A stretch of 9,658 nt of DNA, taken from Clostridia bacterium (GTDB lineage: Bacteria > Bacillota > Clostridia > Christensenellales > CAG-917). Every line of letters begins with the position of its first letter. Within the stretch, counting starts at the first letter, position 1. Positions 5,945-9,658 of this stretch are shown piece by piece. Position numbers and translations under genes: made by a program. The notes below the pieces were generated by a model that saw only the letters and a program-made list of their open reading frames with translations, was not told the DNA's origin and did no database searches. The stretch covers positions 1-9,658 of the forward strand of contig JAFWBH010000060.1 of the NCBI GenBank assembly GCA_017507205.1, written 5' to 3'.

Positions 5945-6855
5945 ATGTGTTTGTTCACCTCAAAGAGAAGCTGATGTATCTTCAAAGCATCATCTGCAGA
6001 TGAGCCTTCAAAATTTGTAAAGTAGTTGTAGTAATGGCGTTGAAGCCTTGGCATATCATCAAGGACAATATCATTGTCACCTGTCTTGATTGTCTGTGCA
6101 GTGTGTTCAATGATGATTTTACTGTCATCTGACATATTCAACAGGGTGTATTTTGATGAGCTATCATTTCGCCAATCAACAGAGATTGTCACAGAAATAG
6201 TCCTTCTATTGTGAGCAACGTTTAGGCGTGCTTTTACAAAAATAGGAAGGGCAGTTTCAGTGCATTTTTGCACATCAATGGCAATGATTTCATAGTCATC
6301 AAATGGCACAAGACTGTCAACAAGAGATAGGGCATTGACACCACTATCAATCCATGCACCACCAAGTGAAATTCTATCTTTATTTATTGAAACGCCATTT
6401 AAGCTATAACAATCGTTGATATAAACCTCAATTTCGGTTATTTTCTCATTGTCAAAGCTTTTGTTGAAATAGATAACCTCTTCACCTGTTTGCCAATGGA
6501 ACATGGTTGTAAAAGGCACGCAAAGCTCTTCTGAAATGGATTGAAGCCTTTTAAGGTCATCAAGGCTTAAGGTTGCTGGCTTTTCAAGTATGACACCGAC
6601 ACCCTTTTTGAGAGCATATTCAGCAATCTCAAAGTGAGTGGCAGGTGGTGTTGCAATGAGAAGGACATCAGGAGATTCAGTCTCTATCATTGCCTTATAG
6701 TCAGTGTAAAAGGGGAAGCTTGAGTAAAGATTTCTTGCCAAAGCACCTTCATTGCAATCGCATACTGCAACAAGGTCAAAATGGTTGCTATCTTCAAGCC
6801 CTTTTTGATAATGCTTTGTGATGACGCCAAGCCCCACCAAACATAAACGTTTCAT
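5941..6855 (-). CDS. Gfo/Idh/MocA-family NAD(P)-dependent oxidoreductase
   Basis: The protein has 304 residues, slightly short for the family (usually 320-400). The Rossmann start CLVGLGVITKHY (5-16) is a variant of the G-x-G-x-x-x-x-x-H nucleotide motif. DVLLIATPPATHFEIAEYAL (63-82) and VILEKPATLS (88-97) are the family's cofactor and catalytic blocks, with Lys92 of the EKP motif present. GGAWIDSGVNALSLVD (165-180) corresponds to the usual GG-x-x-x-D-x-G-x-H-x-x-D block, but the histidine is replaced by Asn174, so proton transfer may differ. These soluble enzymes usually oxidise or reduce sugars, sugar nucleotides or inositols; the substrate cannot be read here. GAGG lies 6 bases upstream of the ATG. 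It overlaps the next gene by 4 bases and is controlled by a promoter with a palindrome across the -35 box. Confidence 0.92.
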   Translation of the reverse strand: MKRLCLVGLGVITKHYQKGLEDSNHFDLVAVCDCNEGALARNLYSSFPFYTDYKAMIETESPDVLLIATPPATHFEIAEYALKKGVGVILEKPATLSLDDLKRLQSISEELCVPFTTMFHWQTGEEVIYFNKSFDNEKITEIEVYINDCYSLNGVSINKDRISLGGAWIDSGVNALSLVDSLVPFDDYEIIAIDVQKCTETALPIFVKARLNVAHNRRTISVTISVDWRNDSSSKYTLLNMSDDSKIIIEHTAQTIKTGDNDIVLDDMPRLQRHYYNYFTNFEGSSADDALKIHQLLFEVNKHI

Positions 6856-6879
6856 AAACGCCTCTATATATTTTTTTAT

Positions 6880-6908
6880 ATTATATCACCACATGCAGAT
6901 TATTTCAA
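6880..6908 (-). promoter_or_regulatory. Promoter of the oxidoreductase operon
   Basis: On the minus strand, TTGAAA (6908-6903) and TATAAT (6885-6880) are 17 bases apart. Transcription should start near 6873, giving a leader of under 20 bases, too short for a riboswitch. Confidence 0.8.
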
Positions 6909-6920
6909 CAATAATCTGCA
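6894..6920. promoter_or_regulatory. 11-bp palindrome over the -35 box, candidate operator
   Basis: TGCAGATTATT and AATAATCTGCA form a perfect inverted repeat with a 5-base centre. The -35 hexamer sits in its middle, so a dimeric repressor bound here would block the promoter. It could also fold as a hairpin, but no U tract follows on either strand. Confidence 0.6.
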
Positions 6921-6939
6921 CCATTCATTTTTGCCATTA

Positions 6940-7165
6940 CAAATAGGGGTGTCGTATATGCTTGAACAACGCAAAGTGAAGCATTGTGCAAAAGGCACAA
7001 GCAGGGGAGATTCACAAATCTCCCGTCAAACTCAATTCACGCACTCACTTATTCGGGTGCTTCTTGAAACGCCCCCACAGCTGAACTCCAAGAAATAACT
7101 CTACACAAGGCTTGACCACAATGGAGAGAAGCGAGAATTCATGAAATCATAGATTTCAATTCATT
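6940..7165 (+). ncRNA. Structured RNA candidate of unknown family (possibly 6S-like)
   Basis: No gene is visible between 6856 and 7195. From 6946 the plus strand forms a closed domain: GGGGTGT (6946-6952) pairs with ACGCCCC (7069-7075). Inside are TTGTGC/GCACAA (6984-7000, loop AAAAG), a perfect GGGAGATT/AATCTCCC hairpin (7005-7024, loop CACA), and GAAGCA (6978-6983) against TGCTTC (7058-7063). The closing helix has a G-U pair on the plus strand that would be an A-C mismatch on the minus strand, favouring plus. The bidirectional terminator at 7166-7194 could end the RNA. The 5' GGGGTGTCG and the long-stem layout recall 6S RNA, but this is a weak resemblance. I see no good plus promoter, only a poor TACAAA near 6937. 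Confidence 0.42.
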
Positions 7166-7194
7166 AAAAAAGCCACTCAGTTGAGTGGCTTTTT
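7166..7194. terminator. Bidirectional terminator after mgtC
   Basis: AAAAAGCCACTCA (7166-7178) and TGAGTGGCTTTTT (7182-7194) form a near-perfect 12-13-bp stem with a very small loop. It abuts the mgtC stop codon on the minus strand and could also end a plus-strand RNA from 6946. Confidence 0.88.
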
Positions 7195-7195
7195 C

Positions 7196-7900
7196 TTAGT
7201 CGTCATTGTGCTCAATAGACAACAAATGGTCGGGGTGCTTGCGTATGAGCCCATTCATTTCTTCAACTGAAACCTGTGCCTTTGTGGTGATTTCTACATT
7301 GGCGACAAGCTTGCCGTCCATTGACTTAACCTTGTATGATGTGACTCTGGGCTTTCCAAGCTCGTTTAAAATTGCATCCAAGATATCATCGCCTTCAATC
7401 CACACCTGCATTCTGATCACTGAAAGGTGAGTGGTGTTGAATGCCTTGATAGGCAAGTGGAAGATGATTTGAAGGATGAGTATAAGCACTGTTGCAATTG
7501 CGCCAAGGACAATAAAGCCAGAGCCGATTGCCATGCCAATTGCAGCAGTTGCCCAAACGCCAGCAGCAGTTGTGAGGCCATACATGACGTCACGGCGATA
7601 CATAATTATGCCAGCACCAAGGAAGCCGATGCCTGTGACAACGGTTGATGCAATACGAGTGGGGTCGCCACTGGCAACGCCATTGTCGCTGAATTGAGCA
7701 GTGGTCATATATTTTGAAATAATCATAAACAAGCAAGCAGCCATACAAACAATGGCATGGGTGCGAATGCCTGCCTCTTTGCTTCGTGTTTTTCTTTCAA
7801 TGCCGATGACAATGCCACAGACCAATGACACAACAAGTCTTACAACAAAGTGCCAAATGTCGGAATTCCAGTCAACGACCTGAACTGCAGACAACAACAT
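7196..7900 (-). CDS. MgtC/SapB family membrane protein
   Basis: The protein has 234 residues, the normal length for the family with its C-terminal domain. Four to five hydrophobic helices span residues about 15-150. Family motifs are intact: GIVIGIERKTRSKEAGIRTH (29-48), DPTRIASTVVTGIGFLGAGI (79-98) and GLTTAAGVWATAAIGMAIG (108-126). The soluble C-terminal domain (about 158-234) resembles an ACT-like fold, as in related proteins. MgtC proteins support growth at low magnesium and, in some pathogens, modulate the F-type ATP synthase; I cannot say which applies here. The start is fixed by a strong AGGGAGG 5-6 bases upstream of ATG 7900. It has its own promoter (7954-7981) and terminator (7166-7194). 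A fragment of a second MgtC C-terminus lies at 4631-4714. No magnesium riboswitch is visible in its 46-base leader. Confidence 0.94.
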   Translation of the reverse strand: MLLSAVQVVDWNSDIWHFVVRLVVSLVCGIVIGIERKTRSKEAGIRTHAIVCMAACLFMIISKYMTTAQFSDNGVASGDPTRIASTVVTGIGFLGAGIIMYRRDVMYGLTTAAGVWATAAIGMAIGSGFIVLGAIATVLILILQIIFHLPIKAFNTTHLSVIRMQVWIEGDDILDAILNELGKPRVTSYKVKSMDGKLVANVEITTKAQVSVEEMNGLIRKHPDHLLSIEHNDD

Positions 7901-7953
7901 AATTTCCTCCCTAAAATAAGAACGATGTCAAAATGAAATCTTATAGTATTTAT

Positions 7954-7981
7954 ATTATACACGAAATTCAAAATATGTCAA
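7954..7981 (-). promoter_or_regulatory. Promoter of the MgtC-family gene
   Basis: On the minus strand, TTGACA (7981-7976) and TATAAT (7959-7954) are both consensus, with a 16-base spacer. The start would be near 7947, leaving a leader of about 46 bases ending in the Shine-Dalgarno site. Confidence 0.82.
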
Positions 7982-8085
7982 TACTGGATTTTTTTTGAAA
8001 GTAGAAAAACCTACAAAAACCGAGTTTAAAGTATAATTTTGGCATTCTAAACAAAGGTTTTATAATTTTCAAGAAGTGCTTAAAA

Positions 8086-8119
8086 TAAAAAACGCACCCA
8101 AATAGGATGCGCTTTTTTT
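8086..8119 (-). terminator. Terminator of the SPFH gene
   Basis: On the minus strand, CGCATCC (8111-8105) pairs with GGGTGCG (8099-8093) with one G-U pair and a 5-base loop. A T run follows. It lies just after the stop codon at 8132. Confidence 0.88.
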
Positions 8120-8131
8120 GATGAAATGTTG

Positions 8132-9067
8132 TTATTTCTTTTTGGGGATTGTGCCAGCAGGTGTTTCGGGCATTTTTGCAATTTCACTTGCTGTTGTAAG
8201 CATGCCTGAAATGTTTGCGATGTCTGTGGGCACAACGATTTTTGTGCTTTGTCCCATTGCGAGAGCTTTGAGTGCTTCAAAGCTTTGAAGCTTGATGTAT
8301 GCCTCATCGGGATGTGCGTCAATGATCATCTTGATTGCTGTTGCTTGACCTTCTGCTTCTGCAATGAGTGATTCCTTCTTTGCTTCTGCACGAAGGATTG
8401 CTGCTGCCTTTGCGCCCTCTGCCACAAGGATGTTGCTACGCTTTTCACCCTCTGCCTTCAAGATTGCTTCACGTCTTTCACGTTCTGCACGCATTTGCTT
8501 TTCCATTGCTTCTTGGATATCCTTGGGAGGAAGGATGTTTTTAAGCTCCACTCTGTTGACCTTGATGCCCCAAGGATCTGTTGCTTGGTCAAGGATGATG
8601 CAGAGCTGTGAGTTGACTGTATCTCTTGATGTGAGTGTGTCGTCAAGCTCCAGGTCACCAACGATGTTACGGAGAGTTGTTGCAGTGAGGTTTTCAAGTG
8701 CGCTGCGAGGATTTTCAACACCGTATGTGTAAAGCTTGGGGTCTGTCACGCAAAAATAGACAACTGTGTCGATATGCATTGTGACGTTATCCTTTGTGAT
8801 GACAGGTTGAGGGGGGAAGTCTGCCACTTGTTCTTTGAGGCTAACCTTGTTTGAAATTCTTTCAATGAAGGGGATGATAAAACGCAAGCCACTGTTGAGA
8901 GTGCGATTGTATTTGCCCAATCTTTCAACGGTGCAAGCAGTTTTTTCTTTTACGATACGCATTGAAGCGGCGAGGACTATCACGGCGATGCCGGCGAGGA
9001 CGCCAAACACGATGCCAAAAATTGCGCCACCATCAAGACCTGTTGATGCTATTGATGTTGTAAACAT
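8132..9067 (-). CDS. SPFH/band-7 (stomatin-like) membrane scaffold protein
   Basis: The protein has 311 residues, normal for bacterial stomatin/QmcA-type proteins. One N-terminal membrane helix (about 15-34) is followed by the SPFH domain from about residue 36 (RIVKEKTACTVERLGKYNRTLNSG, GLRFIIPFIERI) to 180, including PPQPVITKDNVTMHIDTVVYF and TTLRNIVGDLELDDTLTSRD. Then comes a charged coiled coil (about 183-246) with repeated A-E-G-x-K/R units (EKQMRAERERREAILKAEGE, then ILVAEGAKAAAILRAEA), and a short hydrophobic C-terminal region. Such proteins oligomerise into membrane microdomain cages, often with FtsH proteases or an NfeD partner; no NfeD gene is next to it. AAAGGAG 8 bases before ATG 9067 fixes the start. 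It is monocistronic, with a terminator after it and the terminator of the YitT gene before it. Confidence 0.95.
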   Translation of the reverse strand: MFTTSIASTGLDGGAIFGIVFGVLAGIAVIVLAASMRIVKEKTACTVERLGKYNRTLNSGLRFIIPFIERISNKVSLKEQVADFPPQPVITKDNVTMHIDTVVYFCVTDPKLYTYGVENPRSALENLTATTLRNIVGDLELDDTLTSRDTVNSQLCIILDQATDPWGIKVNRVELKNILPPKDIQEAMEKQMRAERERREAILKAEGEKRSNILVAEGAKAAAILRAEAKKESLIAEAEGQATAIKMIIDAHPDEAYIKLQSFEALKALAMGQSTKIVVPTDIANISGMLTTASEIAKMPETPAGTIPKKK

Positions 9068-9095
9068 AGTTTGCTCCTTTAATTTAGATTTGGTT

Positions 9096-9109
9096 GTTGC
9101 CGAAGCAAC
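9096..9109 (-). promoter_or_regulatory. UUCG tetraloop hairpin in the SPFH gene leader
   Basis: The minus strand reads GTTGC-TTCG-GCAAC, a stable cUUCGg hairpin about 28 bases upstream of the start codon and clear of the Shine-Dalgarno. A TATAAT at about 9131-9136 on the minus strand is a plausible -10 for this transcript, but I see no matching -35. The hairpin could protect the 5' end of the messenger from decay. Confidence 0.45.
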
Positions 9110-9171
9110 TCCCTAGCTTGTGATTTCATTATATTCCATTCCACCAAGGAATTAAATGACTTTTTTGTAAA

Positions 9172-9215
9172 AATAAACCCTCTTATTTTGCGTGAGGCGC
9201 AAAAAAGAAGGTTTT
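9172..9215 (-). terminator. Terminator of the YitT-family gene
   Basis: On the minus strand AACCTTCTT, TTTTGCG, then CGCAAAA and AAGAGGGTT fold into one long stem with a single G-U pair, followed by a T-rich tract. It begins just after the stop codon at 9221. Confidence 0.82.
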
Positions 9216-9220
9216 TCTTG

Positions 9221-9658
9221 TTATGCAGGGGTGTGATAGGTGAAGCCTCTGCCTGACACGTCCTTTGCCTTTGTGATATACACAAATGCCTCAGGGTCGA
9301 TATTCTTTATGATGTCATTGACTTGATTGATTTGCTTCTTGCGCACAACGCAGACGAGCATATCGTGGTCAACACCTGTATACCAGCCAGTTGCGTGGAC
9401 CATTGTGACGCCACGATGAAGCTTTTCACTGATTGAGGCTGCAATCTCATTGTGCTTGTCAGAAATGACGTTGAACACAATTGACGATTTAAGACCAGAT
9501 TGAATGATGTCTGCCACCTCAGCGCATACCACAAGCGATATTGCAGAGTAGAGAATAGGTGAAAGGATAGAGCCGATGATTTCTCCAATATCTTGTCCCT
9601 GCTCAACTCTGAGGAAGCCGAGTATACCAGATGCCATAACAACAATTACATCGCAACC
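9221..9658 (-). CDS. YitT-family membrane protein, C-terminal part (cut by window)
   Basis: The frame is open through the right edge (Gly-Cys-Asp-Val-Ile-Val-Val before the first internal Met), so about half of the usual 280-290 residues lie outside. The visible part has the last hydrophobic segment (PILYSAISLVVCAEVADIIQ) and then the C-terminal soluble DUF2179 domain: SSIVFNVISDKHNEIAASI, LHRGVTMVHATGWYTG, MLVCVVRKKQINQVNDII and IDPEAFVYITKAKDVSGRGF. This is the classical YitT C-terminal pattern. The family consists of polytopic inner-membrane proteins of unclear function. The ATG at 9637 is internal and not the start. A terminator follows at 9172-9215. Confidence 0.93.
   Translation of the reverse strand, partial: GCDVIVVMASGILGFLRVEQGQDIGEIIGSILSPILYSAISLVVCAEVADIIQSGLKSSIVFNVISDKHNEIAASISEKLHRGVTMVHATGWYTGVDHDMLVCVVRKKQINQVNDIIKNIDPEAFVYITKAKDVSGRGFTYHTPA

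Noticed and set aside
6940..7165. tmRNA or SRP RNA
   Set aside because: No tag reading frame, no tRNA-like T-arm and no SRP helix 8 motif could be found on either strand.
7901..7947. Magnesium riboswitch before the MgtC-family gene
   Set aside because: The predicted leader is only about 46 bases and shows no M-box helices.
1..9658. CRISPR array
   Set aside because: No regularly spaced repeats of 24-40 bases occur; the only long direct repeat is the 47-bp pair at the tRNA.

Overview
The window looks like a chromosomal piece of a low-GC Gram-positive bacterium, probably an uncultured gut Clostridia-type Firmicute. The grounds are strong TTGACA/TATAAT promoters, many intrinsic terminators, purine-rich Shine-Dalgarno sites, SipW-type signal peptides, and YitT, MgtC and SPFH family proteins. 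This is inference from gene content; I see no species marker.

Left part (1-2542, plus strand): two tandem exported proteins with an unusual signal peptide, the first cut by the window edge, then a membrane-anchored PI-PLC-like protein and a strong terminator. Middle (2543-4124): a visibly AT-richer island with a consensus promoter, a leader RNA of about 135 nt whose two ends pair and finish in nine T's, and directly after it a 400-residue stand-alone reverse transcriptase (RT) with a YSDD active site. This RNA plus RT is the best candidate here for an undescribed system. The layout is like that of DRT-type (UG-group) defence RTs or retrons, but the protein lacks retron and DGR hallmarks and no group II intron is visible.

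Right of the RT (4090-4640): a consensus promoter drives tRNA-Ser(UGA). Its leader carries a broken partial copy of the same tRNA. A perfect 47-bp direct repeat, made of the tRNA 3' end plus its terminator, recurs 156 bp downstream like an integration scar. A bidirectional terminator and a remnant of an MgtC C-terminus follow.

Right part (4638-9658, all genes minus strand): a translationally coupled pair (a Gfo/Idh/MocA oxidoreductase followed by a two-helix membrane protein with a degenerate Nudix-like domain) behind a promoter with an 11-bp palindrome across its -35 box. Then come a gene-free stretch that appears to encode a structured RNA, an intact MgtC/SapB membrane protein, an SPFH/band-7 protein, and the C-terminal half of a YitT-family protein running off the window. 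Each of these three has its own terminator.
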